From Candidatus Bathyarchaeota archaeon (GTDB lineage: Archaea > Thermoproteota > CALKCG01 > B24), in contig JAGTQM010000003.1 in assembly GCA_018396755.1 (NCBI GenBank), forward strand, positions 78,919-142,918: a stretch of DNA of 64,000 nucleotides, written 5' to 3'. Below the pieces are notes generated by a model. That model was given only the letters and a program-made list of their open reading frames with translations, made no database searches and was not told where the DNA came from. This document shows, piece by piece, positions 17,017 to 25,083 of this stretch (position 1 is its first letter; the number at the start of each line of letters is the position of its first letter). Position numbers and translations under genes: made by a program.

Positions 17017-17724
17017 ATGGGCTTTGTATCTAGTCGAGCAGTACTTGGAAGGATTCTACTGGAGGGCTTCAACGTAATACTTGGGCCTTCATCTATCGGA
17101 GACTGGTCTATAATAGGCTATGGATCTATCTTAGGCTATCCATCTAGAGCTGTTTTAAAGAGTCTATTAGGCAGAGCCATAGGCTTGGAACACTACGACG
17201 ATAAAAGTAGTGGCTGTACAGTAGGTGAAAAGTGTATAATAAGACCTTACACGGTGATCTATGAAAAATCCAAGCTTGGAAACCGCGTCGAAATGGGGCA
17301 CTTCGTTATGATAAGGGAGAACGTTACAATAGGCGATGAGACGATCGTGGGCTCCCGTACAGTAGTCGATGGGGAAGCGTCGATAGGCTCCATGTGTAGA
17401 ATACAAACGGGATGCTATATTCCCCCTAAGACGGTCATAGGTGATAGGGTTTTCCTAGGACCCATGGTGAATGTACTTAACGATAAATATCCTCCCAGTG
17501 GGCTACTCTCAGGCGTACGTATAGACGATGGCGCTGTCATAGGAGCAGGGGCCATAATAATGTCGGGTGTAACGGTGGGGCGGGAAGCCGTGGTTGCGGC
17601 CGGATCCTTAGTAACTAGAGACGTTGATCCTAAGACTGTTGTTAAAGGTGTCCCAGCCAAACCCATCTACACCAGGGAGGAGTATGAAGCCAAGAAAGAA
17701 AAGTATCTTAAGGGGATTCAGTGA
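17017..17724 (+). CDS. Hexapeptide-repeat (left-handed beta-helix) acyltransferase
   Basis: A 235-residue protein built mostly of [LIV]-G-x4 hexapeptides (for example IGDWSIIGYGSILGYPS, GAVIGAGAIIMSGVTVG), ending in the classical VVKGVPAKPIY. This is the fold of sugar O- or N-acetyltransferases such as WbbJ and MaoA. A non-repeat insertion (about 45-70) interrupts the helix. It likely acts on a nucleotide sugar or surface glycan. A remnant of an FkbM methyltransferase continues in the same frame right after its TGA stop. Confidence 0.88.
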   Translation: MGFVSSRAVLGRILLEGFNVILGPSSIGDWSIIGYGSILGYPSRAVLKSLLGRAIGLEHYDDKSSGCTVGEKCIIRPYTVIYEKSKLGNRVEMGHFVMIRENVTIGDETIVGSRTVVDGEASIGSMCRIQTGCYIPPKTVIGDRVFLGPMVNVLNDKYPPSGLLSGVRIDDGAVIGAGAIIMSGVTVGREAVVAAGSLVTRDVDPKTVVKGVPAKPIYTREEYEAKKEKYLKGIQ

Positions 17725-17889
17725 ATAGTTGAAGCGATCACACTTAGAGAAATAGTAGACTCCCAAGGCCCTATTGACTTACTTAAAATGAATATTGAAG
17801 GAGCAGAATTCGAAGCTTTCAATAGCGTAGACTTAAAAACTCTTAAACAGGTTGGAATGATCGCCTGCGAAGTCCCCCCAATATGGTAA
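17725..17889 (+). pseudogene. FkbM-family methyltransferase C-terminal remnant
   Basis: Immediately after the acyltransferase stop, the same frame stays open for 54 codons, to the TAA at 17887. It encodes LREIVDSQGPIDLLKMNIEGAEFEAF and later GMIACEVPP. LLK(M/I)(D/N)IEGAE followed by an EVHP-like end is the diagnostic C-terminal core of FkbM SAM-dependent methyltransferases, which act on sugar and natural-product hydroxyls. The N-terminal two thirds, including the SAM-binding motif I, are missing, so this is a deletion remnant. It has no start codon of its own and is absent from the ORF track. Confidence 0.75.
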
Positions 17890-18301
17890 TGTTAACTTTA
17901 TAACTACGAATTTTCTTATTCCTCGTGGAAACCGTGGCGGAGAAGCATAAACGTAACCCATTAGCTCGGCGGTAAACTGATGGAATTGTAGAGCCTAAGG
18001 CTACTGACAATCATCCCCTCCACGCCTCAGCTGAATGCCAAACTCACCTCAAAAACATACCAAAGCCCTCCAGAAAGCCAAGTTTAACACGATCGTGTTA
18101 ATTTCGGGGCAGGCTGTCGCGTTCCCTTGGGAATAATAAGCTCTCCGTGAGAAGTCAAAGAAATATGAAGAACTTACCCTATTTAAGCCCATCTATTTTG
18201 AACTGTTGATAATGGCATATGGTACGTAGGTATACCAAATAGCTTTATTTCCGATATATTTATAAAGGTAAGGCATTATTCTATAAGTAAGGTGGAAATA
18301 C
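17890..18301 (+). other. Non-coding stretch, possible mobile-element debris
   Basis: About 410 bases without a supported gene. They contain short hairpin-forming runs, such as GTAGAGCC-TAA-GGCTAC near 17985 and the palindromic TTCCCTTGGGAA near 18132. Compact hairpins of that kind are found at IS200/IS605 element ends, and a TnpB tail lies 1.2 kb downstream, so I suspect element debris, but I cannot show homology. The final 60 bases presumably hold the promoter of the VapB-like gene. Confidence 0.35.
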
Positions 18302-18559
18302 GTGGAGACGGTCACCGTGACAGCCAAGGGGCAGATAACTATTCCAGCAGATCTGAGGAGGAAGCTTCAGATAGTTAAAGGTACAAAACTCATCGTAATC
18401 CGTGAAGGAGACGCGCTTAAGATGATTCCCATCCCCAAGCTATCTCAACTGGCCGGTGTGGACAGGGAGATCTTCAAGGGACGCAAACCCTCAGAAGAGC
18501 TAGAAAAGATGAGGGGGGAGTGGACCCGAGAGTTTGAGGAGCAGCTTAAAGAAGCTTAG
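18302..18559 (+). CDS. AbrB/SpoVT-type antitoxin (VapB-like)
   Basis: An 85-residue swapped-hairpin DNA-binding protein. The AbrB domain is unmistakable (VTVTAKGQITIPADLRRKL, then IVKGTKLIVIREGDALKMIPI), followed by a flexible acidic and basic C-terminus that would wrap the toxin. The start is GTG at 18302. It overlaps the PIN-domain gene by 26 nt, the usual antitoxin-first arrangement with coupled translation. Such modules normally repress their own promoter. Confidence 0.9.
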   Translation: METVTVTAKGQITIPADLRRKLQIVKGTKLIVIREGDALKMIPIPKLSQLAGVDREIFKGRKPSEELEKMRGEWTREFEEQLKEA

Positions 18560-18998
18560 AGTACTTCTGGATACTAAGCCCCTAATCAAACTCTTCGCCC
18601 AGGAAGAAGGATGGAGAGAAGTTAAAAGCATCCTATCTTGCATCGAGGCTGATCAGCTAGAGGCTGGAATAAGCGTCGTCACACTCACAGAAATCTACTA
18701 CAAATATTTACAGGAGCAGAGGCCAGACCTAGCCAAAACCAGAATAGAGCAGCTCAGATACGCCCTTTACCTCGAAAAGATTGAAATAAGCCAAGATATT
18801 GCGGTCAAAGCCGGGGAATTCAAAGGAAAATACCATGTATCAATCGCAGACGCCTTTATAGCAGCCTCCGCCTACTCTCAAAACGCCATAGTGATAAGCG
18901 ATGACCCGGATTTCAAGAAAATACCCGAGGTCAATGTTCTAACAGAAATAGAACTCTACCAAAAATTATGTGCAGAGCTTGAACATGAAAACGGCTAA
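18534..18998 (+). CDS. PIN-domain ribonuclease toxin (VapC-like)
   Basis: A 154-residue PIN domain, predicted to be a Mg-dependent endoribonuclease neutralised by the AbrB-type partner. Visible acidic residues: Asp of LLDTKPLIKLF (first strand), Glu in TLTEIYYKYL, Asp in HVSIADAFIAASA, and DDPDF near the end, which is the full PIN catalytic set. The TTG start lies inside the antitoxin gene, and the N-terminal MRSSLKKLRV segment may be shorter in vivo. The module looks intact although its surroundings are degraded. Confidence 0.9.
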   Translation: MRSSLKKLRVLLDTKPLIKLFAQEEGWREVKSILSCIEADQLEAGISVVTLTEIYYKYLQEQRPDLAKTRIEQLRYALYLEKIEISQDIAVKAGEFKGKYHVSIADAFIAASAYSQNAIVISDDPDFKKIPEVNVLTEIELYQKLCAELEHENG

Positions 18999-19335
18999 CC
19001 AGTGCATTTCCATCACCATAAACACCTATTTAGACGTCTACATGATTATGACAGGATACCTAAAACTAGGAAGCAATCACTTAGCAAAAGTTCCATTAAA
19101 ACCCCCTCCATCAAACCCAGAATTCTATGGAAACCTTCCTAAAACAGCCGCTGAAAGAGCCTAGCTTCAGCATTAATGCTGAACGCCTCCCCATGAAATA
19201 GCTACCTAATAGAGCTGGTCAAAGAACTCCAGATCAGTAGAATATACACAATAGACGAAGAATAAAAAAGAAAATAAAAGACATAGAAATCGAAAACCCC
19301 ATCCAGAAAAACCTGGGGGGAAGGGGTCTCATCTA
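18999..19335 (+). other. Degenerate stretch after the VapBC module
   Basis: About 340 bases between the PIN gene and the TnpB tail. The 64-codon ORF here (18970-19164) has no recognisable domain and partly overlaps the PIN gene, so I do not accept it. The section contains an 18-bp perfect palindrome, listed separately, and AT-rich sequence with several stops in every frame. It reads as element debris. Confidence 0.4.
19166..19183. repeat. 18-bp perfect palindrome
   Basis: TTCAGCATTAATGCTGAA is its own reverse complement over all 18 bases. It lies between the toxin gene and the TnpB tail. Subterminal hairpins of similar size are where TnpA of IS200/IS605 elements binds, and palindromes also serve as operators. 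No second copy was noticed in this window. Confidence 0.6.
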
Positions 19336-19359
19336 TTGGTTAAGGTTTCAATCAATAGA

Positions 19360-19608
19360 TTTTTTAAGACGATGGGAAAGGCCTACCCATGTGGTATGGA
19401 TCAGCATATAAATGCTTGTCTCAACCTGCTTAAGAAGCAAGATGTGGCGAGTCAAGGCTCCGCTGAAAGCCCCTTGATGTACATCATAAAGAGGGAAACG
19501 GGGGAAGTCGTGAAGATAGATATATACACTTATCGTATCCGACGACCTGGAAAAACTCCATATAAATCTATCTTCTACTCTAAAACCGCAGTCGACCCAT
19601 GTTTCTAA
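19360..19608 (+). pseudogene. TnpB (IS200/IS605) C-terminal tail remnant
   Basis: The frame contains YPCGMDQHINACLNLLKKQD, matching the end of archaeal TnpB proteins, where CG....DRHVNACLNLL follows the zinc finger and supplies the last RuvC acidic residue (here the Asp of MDQH). Everything upstream (the RuvC I and II regions and the finger's first Cys pair) is missing, so the protein cannot be active. The ORF-track start at 19336 is arbitrary. The second half of the ORF is not TnpB-like. Confidence 0.6.
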
Positions 19609-20651
19609 AAGGTTTAGATATGAATTATGCTCTTTTAATGAAGGGGCTTGGTTTAAAGTGGAGAGATAGAGATGGTAAAGAAATAGACGATCTATTCACA
19701 TTTTTTAAAAGTAAAGGTGTGAACTGTCTTAGAGTTCGAATATGGGTTGGAGGCTCAGGCCCCTCGAGACTACCCTATGCTTTAAAATTGGCTGAAGAAG
19801 CTTACATGTTGGATTTTAAAATCCAGCCTACGATATTTCTATCGGATTGTTGGGCGGACCTATATAAGCAGCCGGAGCCGAAAGATTGGGCTTCACTAGA
19901 CTTCCAAAGCAAATTGAGCAAGATTCAATCGTATATTTCTAGTATCGTCGAATCGTTAACACCTATAATGGATAATTGTGCATACTTTCAAGTGGGGAAT
20001 GAAATCGACTATGGAATATGCGGCGTATTTGCACATGATAGGAAAAGAAGGAAGAACTTTGAATGGCTTAGAAAACACGTATGGAAATATGAGTCTACAA
20101 TTCTAAATGAATCATTCAAAGCAATTAAAACGTACTATGGAAAACCCGTTGCTTTACATTTAGGCAAGTGGTGGGATTTAGGGTTAATATCGTCTTTCCT
20201 CTCAGCAATGGATGAGTTTAAAGTTGAATACGATGTCCTATGTTTCTCCTTCTACCCTTCAATGTTTGGAGCAGGCTTAAACCGATTAGAAGAACTTAAG
20301 GGGATAGCTGAAGATAGAGGGAAGCTTGTTGCAATCGCTGAGTACGCGTATCCAAGTTGTCCAATTAAAGGGCAATTTTGGTTTATGAACAAGCCCTCGC
20401 CCGACCATCCGTTGACTCCAGAAGGGCAATCTTTATGGCTGAAAGATTTTCTAACCTGCTGTAAAAGGTTAAACTTATACGCCGCTTTCTATTGGAGTCC
20501 AGAGCTTTACCTTACGAAGAATCAGGTTAAAGGGTTATACGTATCGGAGGAGATGCCTCTGGACTTCGGTTGGGGGCCGATGTCTTTCTTCGATGAAGAT
20601 GGATATGCTAAGCCATGTGTAGAATCGCTATCTTATGGCATAGTGGACTAA
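19599..20651 (+). CDS. GH53-like endo-beta-1,4-galactanase, no signal peptide
   Basis: A 350-residue TIM-barrel glycoside hydrolase resembling family 53 (arabinogalactan galactanases). The order of motifs is right: KGVNCLRVRIWVGG near 38, the acid/base Glu in FQVGNEIDYG near 130, CFSFYPSMFGAGLNRLEEL near 216, and nucleophile Glu in AIAEYAYPS near 248. No signal peptide or membrane segment is present, so it should act on short oligosaccharides in the cytoplasm. Start ATG 19599; ATG 19620 is an alternative. The gene begins inside the TnpB remnant, consistent with insertion of one next to the other. Confidence 0.8.
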   Translation: MFLKGLDMNYALLMKGLGLKWRDRDGKEIDDLFTFFKSKGVNCLRVRIWVGGSGPSRLPYALKLAEEAYMLDFKIQPTIFLSDCWADLYKQPEPKDWASLDFQSKLSKIQSYISSIVESLTPIMDNCAYFQVGNEIDYGICGVFAHDRKRRKNFEWLRKHVWKYESTILNESFKAIKTYYGKPVALHLGKWWDLGLISSFLSAMDEFKVEYDVLCFSFYPSMFGAGLNRLEELKGIAEDRGKLVAIAEYAYPSCPIKGQFWFMNKPSPDHPLTPEGQSLWLKDFLTCCKRLNLYAAFYWSPELYLTKNQVKGLYVSEEMPLDFGWGPMSFFDEDGYAKPCVESLSYGIVD

Positions 20652-20715
20652 AGTGGAAGCGGAGAATGAGAAAAACATATAGGTGGCCCTTTGCTGGTTA
20701 AAGTTCTGAAGAATT

Positions 20716-21150
20716 ATGCCTAAAACGCCTAAGGATCTAGTTGAAGTAGAAGCTTATGCTCATGCTACGGAGGATTCTTCTAAAGTTGAAGAAGCTGTTA
20801 GAAATATTCTACTTGAAAGTGTTAGAGATAAATTTAAGCTGGAGAAGGCTGCGCTCAGAGGACATTACGGTAATCCGATAATCGTCTACCGGGGCAGTAT
20901 TGAAAACGTTTCTGAAGAGTTTCTTCTAAGCTTAATTAGACGTATGTCCTCTGAAGACAAAGCTTCTCTTAAAACATCTCTTGATATGCATCTAGGTAAG
21001 CATAACATCTTATACTTGAGGTTTAACAAGCAGGAGGCTTATCTTGGACGTTTAAAACTGGATCAAATTGATGCAATATGCTTAAGATTGAAGTTTAAAC
21101 CTCACGTTTTCGACAGGCTTCCAAAACTCATAGAGTCTAAGGAGGGGTAA
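20716..21150 (+). CDS. COG1325 predicted RNA-binding exosome-associated protein
   Basis: A 144-residue protein of the archaeal COG1325 family, predicted to have a small RNA-binding fold and nearly always found at the head of the exosome/RNase P superoperon, as here. Characteristic segments are VEVEAYAHATEDSSKVEEAVRN, then LRGHYGNPIIVY, and the C-terminal LRFNKQEAYLG. Its stop codon (TAA at 21148) overlaps the region where rnp3 must begin, so the two are translationally coupled. In many archaea ribosomal L15e precedes it; here a glycosidase does. Confidence 0.88.
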   Translation: MPKTPKDLVEVEAYAHATEDSSKVEEAVRNILLESVRDKFKLEKAALRGHYGNPIIVYRGSIENVSEEFLLSLIRRMSSEDKASLKTSLDMHLGKHNILYLRFNKQEAYLGRLKLDQIDAICLRLKFKPHVFDRLPKLIESKEG

Positions 21151-21833
21151 ACTTCACCAGAGTTTTCCACGACCTACACATCGTTTTCAGCGAATGCGAA
21201 GTCAATCAAATACTTTCAGCGGCTAGAAAACTAGGTTTCTCGGTTGTAGGATTAACCTTTGAAGACGTCGATGTGAAACCGCCACTTGTTGATCCTCCTG
21301 AAAACCTTAAGGTTGTTTGGAGGATAGATCTTACCCATGATAAGGCTCAACCAAAGACCATAGACAAGCTTAGAAGGCTGTTTCCAATAATAGCTGTTTC
21401 ATGTAGCTCTCGAGACCAGTTTAGAGTTGCTTTGAAAACGCGTACGGATTTAATTTTTCAGAAAAAACTTTTCGCGTTAAGTCTTTCAGACGTTAGAGTT
21501 TTAGCCTCTTCAGGCAAATTCTTCGAATTCAATCTTAAACCTTTAATTTACGCTAGGGAGTTTGAGATGGTTAACGCTATTAAAACTCTCCGTAGAAACG
21601 TTGAACTTCTTAGGAAAATGGAGATACCGATTGTAATTTCAAGCTGGGCCTCCAACCATTATGAGCTTGCTCCTCCTCTTGAGCTCCCTCAGTTTCTAGC
21701 ATTAGCCGATGTAAACGTCCAAGAGTTTTACCGATGTGTTTCAGAGGAACCTGCCAGGTTGCTTGAACTCTCCACCTCTAGGGGGGTTAAACTTTCAAAC
21801 GGTGTTAGAATTTTAGAAAGTGAAGCCGTATGA
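21147..21833 (+). CDS. rnp3: RNase P protein component 3 (Rpp30), no canonical start codon
   Basis: Rpp30 is a TIM-barrel protein that works with Pop5 to activate the catalytic domain of archaeal RNase P. The ORF track begins at GTG 21273, but the frame is open from 21141 and encodes the conserved Rpp30 N-terminus (VFHDLHIVF, then ARKLGFSVVGLTFEDV), which must belong to the protein. No ATG, GTG or TTG exists in that stretch. GTA at 21147, overlapping the preceding stop as GTAA, or another rare codon must serve, unless there is a base error. Later landmarks: VVWRIDLTHD, DLIFQKKLFALSL, IPIVISSWASN. It overlaps rnp2 by 4 nt. Confidence 0.85.
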   Translation, partial: VNFTRVFHDLHIVFSECEVNQILSAARKLGFSVVGLTFEDVDVKPPLVDPPENLKVVWRIDLTHDKAQPKTIDKLRRLFPIIAVSCSSRDQFRVALKTRTDLIFQKKLFALSLSDVRVLASSGKFFEFNLKPLIYAREFEMVNAIKTLRRNVELLRKMEIPIVISSWASNHYELAPPLELPQFLALADVNVQEFYRCVSEEPARLLELSTSRGVKLSNGVRILESEAV

Positions 21834-22162
21834 AGAAGTTTAAAACAAGATACCTGGCTTTAAAGGTTGAATGTGATGGAAAGTTTAATAGAGACAGCTT
21901 CTGGAGAAATCTAATTGAAACATACCTGCGTTTATACGGTGAGTATGGATTGAGTAAGGCAAATCTTAGGCTTTTAGAGTTCAGAGAGAATAGATTCGCT
22001 ATTCTCTCTGCAAACCATAATGCTCTACCCTATCTTAGAGCTGCTTTAATGTTGATTAGGGAGTTAGACGGTATGAGAACAATTATCCATGTTTTAGGTG
22101 TTTCAGGCACTGTTAAACGTCTTAAAGCTAAATTCCTCCCTGTAGATGTTGGGAAATCATAA
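21830..22162 (+). CDS. rnp2: RNase P protein component 2 (Pop5)
   Basis: Pop5 is the RRM-like partner of Rpp30 in archaeal RNase P. The 110-residue length is normal. It opens with TRYLALKVECD, has a central YGLSKANLRLLEFRENRFAIL, and ends in VLGVSGTVKRLKAKFLP, whose SGT is the family hallmark. It overlaps rnp3 by 4 nt (ATGA). The RNA component lies 7.6 kb downstream in this same window. Confidence 0.9.
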   Translation: MKKFKTRYLALKVECDGKFNRDSFWRNLIETYLRLYGEYGLSKANLRLLEFRENRFAILSANHNALPYLRAALMLIRELDGMRTIIHVLGVSGTVKRLKAKFLPVDVGKS

Positions 22163-22266
22163 AACTTTTTAGGAGCCGATTACATATTAGACTAGAATTC
22201 CTCGGAATAATTTGAGGCATTGTATACACTATTAATCGATAGATTTGAAAGTAGGAGGTGTAAAGG

Positions 22267-22980
22267 ATGTTTGCAGCACAGGGAGCATACGACAGGGTTA
22301 TTACGATATTCTCTCCAGAGGGTAGACTCTATCAAGTTGAATATGCTGTTGAAGCCGTTAAGAGAGGTGCAGCAGTAGTTGGATTAGCATGTAAATCATG
22401 CTGCGTTCTAGCTGCTGAAGAAAGACCTCCATCTAAACTTTTAGATGAAAATTTCACATGGAAGATTTTTAAGATAGATGATCACATAGGTGTTACTATA
22501 GCTGGTTTTGGACCTGACGCTAGACTTCTAGTAGATCAGGCAAGGGTTTACGCTCAAAGCAATAAGCTTATGTATGATGAACCCATAGATGTTGAAGTTC
22601 TAGTTAAGCGTATAGCTGATATTAAGCAGTTGTATACTCAGCACGCTGGGGTTAGACCGTTCGGAGTCGCTCTTCTCTTCGGAGGAGTTGACAGATACGG
22701 AGCTAGACTTTTCGTAACTTTACCTGGGGGAGATTACTGGAGTTACAAAGCTACATCTGTAGGTATGGGTAGTGAAGCTGCTATAGAGTTTCTCGAAGCA
22801 AACTACAGAGTAGATTTAACAGTCGACGAGACGGTACAGATGGTGATTAAAGCCTTGATTAAAGCCAGCGGCGGTAAAAGTGAAGATAGAAGGTTTAAAG
22901 TGGCTGTAATCCCGGTTGAAACCAAACAATTTAGGATATTAACCGATGGAGAAGTTTCAAAATATCTTGGAAACGTTTAG
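22267..22980 (+). CDS. psmA: Proteasome subunit alpha
   Basis: Outer-ring subunit of the archaeal 20S proteasome, which gates entry and docks PAN-type ATPases. The N-terminal alpha signature YDRVITIFSPEGRLYQVEYA is complete. The 237 residues end in a normal C-terminal helix. Lys66-type docking residues cannot be judged exactly, but the RPPSKLL segment is in place. GGAGGTG lies 8 nt before the ATG. It heads the proteasome/SBDS/exosome stretch after about 100 nt of intergenic space that may carry its own promoter. Confidence 0.96.
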   Translation: MFAAQGAYDRVITIFSPEGRLYQVEYAVEAVKRGAAVVGLACKSCCVLAAEERPPSKLLDENFTWKIFKIDDHIGVTIAGFGPDARLLVDQARVYAQSNKLMYDEPIDVEVLVKRIADIKQLYTQHAGVRPFGVALLFGGVDRYGARLFVTLPGGDYWSYKATSVGMGSEAAIEFLEANYRVDLTVDETVQMVIKALIKASGGKSEDRRFKVAVIPVETKQFRILTDGEVSKYLGNV

Positions 22981-22993
22981 TGTGTGGTGGAAA

Positions 22994-23683
22994 ATGTCTG
23001 AACAGCATGTTCTAGCTAGGCTACAATTATCGGGTGAAAAGTTTGAAATAATTGTTAATCCCGATTTCGCGTTAAACTATAGACTTGGTAAGATAAACGA
23101 TATAGATAAGGTTCTAATAGCTTATGAAGTTTACACCGATGTAAGGAAGGGTTTGAAAGCATCCTCTGAGAAACTCATGAGATATTTCAAAACAACAGAT
23201 GTGAAGAAGATAGCTGATATCATAGTTAAACAGGGAGAGCTTCAGATAACGGCTGAACAGAGGAGGAAACTAATAGAAGAGAAGAGGAAGCAGTTAATCG
23301 CGTTCATAACTAAAAACTGCATAGATCCTAGAACCAACCTTCCTATTCCAGCTTTAAGAGTTGAACAAGCTATGGAGCAAGTGAAGGTATCGATAGATCC
23401 CTTTAAAGAAGCTGAGGGGCAGGCTTTAAAAGTTATAGATGCATTGAGGTCCATTTTACCGCTTAAAATTGAAAGAGTGCGACTAGAGGTTAAAGTTAAA
23501 CCGGAATATGCTCCTAAAATGTACAACTTCATAAAAAGCTACGGTTATTTGGAGAGGGAAGAATGGCTTAATGATGGTTCATGGACGGCGAACGTAGATA
23601 TGCCGGCTGGACTCCAAACCGATTTTCTAGACAAGCTTAACAAGCTTACAAAAGGCACGGCTCAAGTTAGAATTTTAAAGTAG
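22994..23683 (+). CDS. SBDS ribosome maturation protein
   Basis: Archaeal SBDS (Sdo1 homologue), which helps release the anti-association factor aIF6 from the 50S subunit. About 230 residues with three domains: the FYSH domain (1-85, IIVNPDFALNYRLGK, LKASSEKLMRYFKT), a helical middle domain (QITAEQRRKL, NCIDPRTNLPIP) and a C-terminal ferredoxin-like domain. I use ATG 22994, preceded by GGTGG, rather than the track's TTG 22946 inside psmA. Gene order psmA-SBDS-rrp4 is conserved across archaea. Confidence 0.95.
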   Translation: MSEQHVLARLQLSGEKFEIIVNPDFALNYRLGKINDIDKVLIAYEVYTDVRKGLKASSEKLMRYFKTTDVKKIADIIVKQGELQITAEQRRKLIEEKRKQLIAFITKNCIDPRTNLPIPALRVEQAMEQVKVSIDPFKEAEGQALKVIDALRSILPLKIERVRLEVKVKPEYAPKMYNFIKSYGYLEREEWLNDGSWTANVDMPAGLQTDFLDKLNKLTKGTAQVRILK

Positions 23684-23696
23684 GTGGATCTTCCCT

Positions 23697-24383
23697 ATGG
23701 TTGAACGTAGAATAGTTTTACCCGGTGAGCTTTTAGTTGAAGGCGATTATCAACCGGGTTTAAACGTGTTTAAGTATGGTGGAGGTTTCTACGCGTCTAA
23801 GATAGGTGTGCTATCTATAGTTAAGCAGACTGTTTCCGTAATAGCTTTACATGGTGTTTACGAACCTAAAATAGGAGATGTTGTTATAGGTAAGATTATA
23901 GATGTTGGCACTTTCAGCTGGACTGTTGACATAAAATCACCCTACACTGCTGTTTTAAATGCCTCTGATTACTTTAAAGGTAGGTTTAACCCTGTTAAAG
24001 ATTCTCTGATTAAAACATTGAAGCCTGGAGATATGATAATAGCGCAAATAGCCGATTTTGATAGGACTAAAAACCCTGTTTTAACTGTTCAAGGCTCCGG
24101 TTTAGGAGGTATAACTAAAGGCGTTATAGTTGAACTGTCCCCTTCAAAGATACCTAGGCTTATAGGTAGGAAAGGCTCTATGATAAACCTCCTCAAGAAG
24201 GAGGGGAGGTGTGACATAACCATAGGCAAAAACGGTTTAATCCACATAGTTGGTGAGAAGCCTGAAGACGAAGAGTTGGTTGCTCAAGCGATAAGAAAAA
24301 TAGAGAAGGAAGCTCATACTATGGGTTTAACAGATAGGATTATGAAGCTCATGAGGAAAGGGAGGGAGTTAAATGTCAACTGA
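23697..24383 (+). CDS. rrp4: Exosome RNA-binding subunit Rrp4
   Basis: Cap subunit that threads RNA into the hexameric Rrp41/Rrp42 ring. The 228 residues comprise an N-terminal domain ([15 protein letters not shown]), an S1 domain ([20 protein letters not shown], about 65-140) and a KH domain with [15 protein letters not shown] (near 155). It begins 13 nt after SBDS and overlaps rrp41 by 11 nt. Confidence 0.96.
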   Translation: MVERRIVLPGELLVEGDYQPGLNVFKYGGGFYASKIGVLSIVKQTVSVIALHGVYEPKIGDVVIGKIIDVGTFSWTVDIKSPYTAVLNASDYFKGRFNPVKDSLIKTLKPGDMIIAQIADFDRTKNPVLTVQGSGLGGITKGVIVELSPSKIPRLIGRKGSMINLLKKEGRCDITIGKNGLIHIVGEKPEDEELVAQAIRKIEKEAHTMGLTDRIMKLMRKGRELNVN

Positions 24384-25083
24384 ATTCATAAGAGTTGATG
24401 GAAGACTTCCAGATCAGCTCAGACCTATAAAAATGGTTGTAGGAGTACTCGATAGAGCTGATGGATCAGCATACGTTGAACAGGGAAATACAAAAGTCCT
24501 AGTAGCGGTTTACGGTCCTAGAGAGATTCATCCAAAGCATCAGGCGTCGCTAGACTCCGCCATAGTAAGATGTAGATACCACATGGCACCATTCTCAACT
24601 AAAGAGAGGAAAACACCAGCTCCATCACGTAGAGAGGTGGAGCTCTCTAAGGTGATAAAAGATGCATTATCTCAAGCTATTTTCTTAGAGAACTTTCCTA
24701 GAACATCCATAGATATTTTCATAGAGGTTTTAGAGGCGGATGGTGGAACAAGATGTGCTAGCATCAACGCGTGTTCTCTAGCTTTAGCCAACGCTGGTAT
24801 ACCACTTAGAGACCTCGTTTCATCTGTAGCCGTAGGCAAGTATAAGGGTCACATAGTACTGGATTTAAACGATGAAGAAGATGAAGTTGCTGAAGCTGAT
24901 ATGCCTATAGCAATAATGCTCAGCCTCAATAAGATAACGCTTCTACAAGTTAACGGTGTTTTAACGGAGGAGGAGTTTAAGCAAGCTTTTAATTTAGCAG
25001 TTAAAGGATCTATGGAGATTAATAGGGTTCAAAGGGAAACTCTTAGAAGCATCTACGCGTCTATTAAAGGTGAAGAAGATTGA
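24373..25083 (+). CDS. rrp41: Exosome catalytic subunit Rrp41
   Basis: RNase PH-fold subunit carrying the phosphorolytic 3'-5' exonuclease activity. The 236 residues include [23 protein letters not shown], the RNA-binding [10 protein letters not shown], the phosphate-binding region [19 protein letters not shown], and the conserved acidic site around [15 protein letters not shown]. It overlaps rrp4 upstream and rrp42 downstream by 4 nt. Confidence 0.96.
   Translation: MSTEFIRVDGRLPDQLRPIKMVVGVLDRADGSAYVEQGNTKVLVAVYGPREIHPKHQASLDSAIVRCRYHMAPFSTKERKTPAPSRREVELSKVIKDALSQAIFLENFPRTSIDIFIEVLEADGGTRCASINACSLALANAGIPLRDLVSSVAVGKYKGHIVLDLNDEEDEVAEADMPIAIMLSLNKITLLQVNGVLTEEEFKQAFNLAVKGSMEINRVQRETLRSIYASIKGEED

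Noticed and set aside
17925-18130. tRNA or other RNA gene
   Set aside because: Hairpins are present but no cloverleaf, T loop or known RNA motif could be assembled.
18970-19164. 64-codon ORF after the PIN toxin gene
   Set aside because: It overlaps the toxin gene, has no recognisable domain and ends beside a palindrome.
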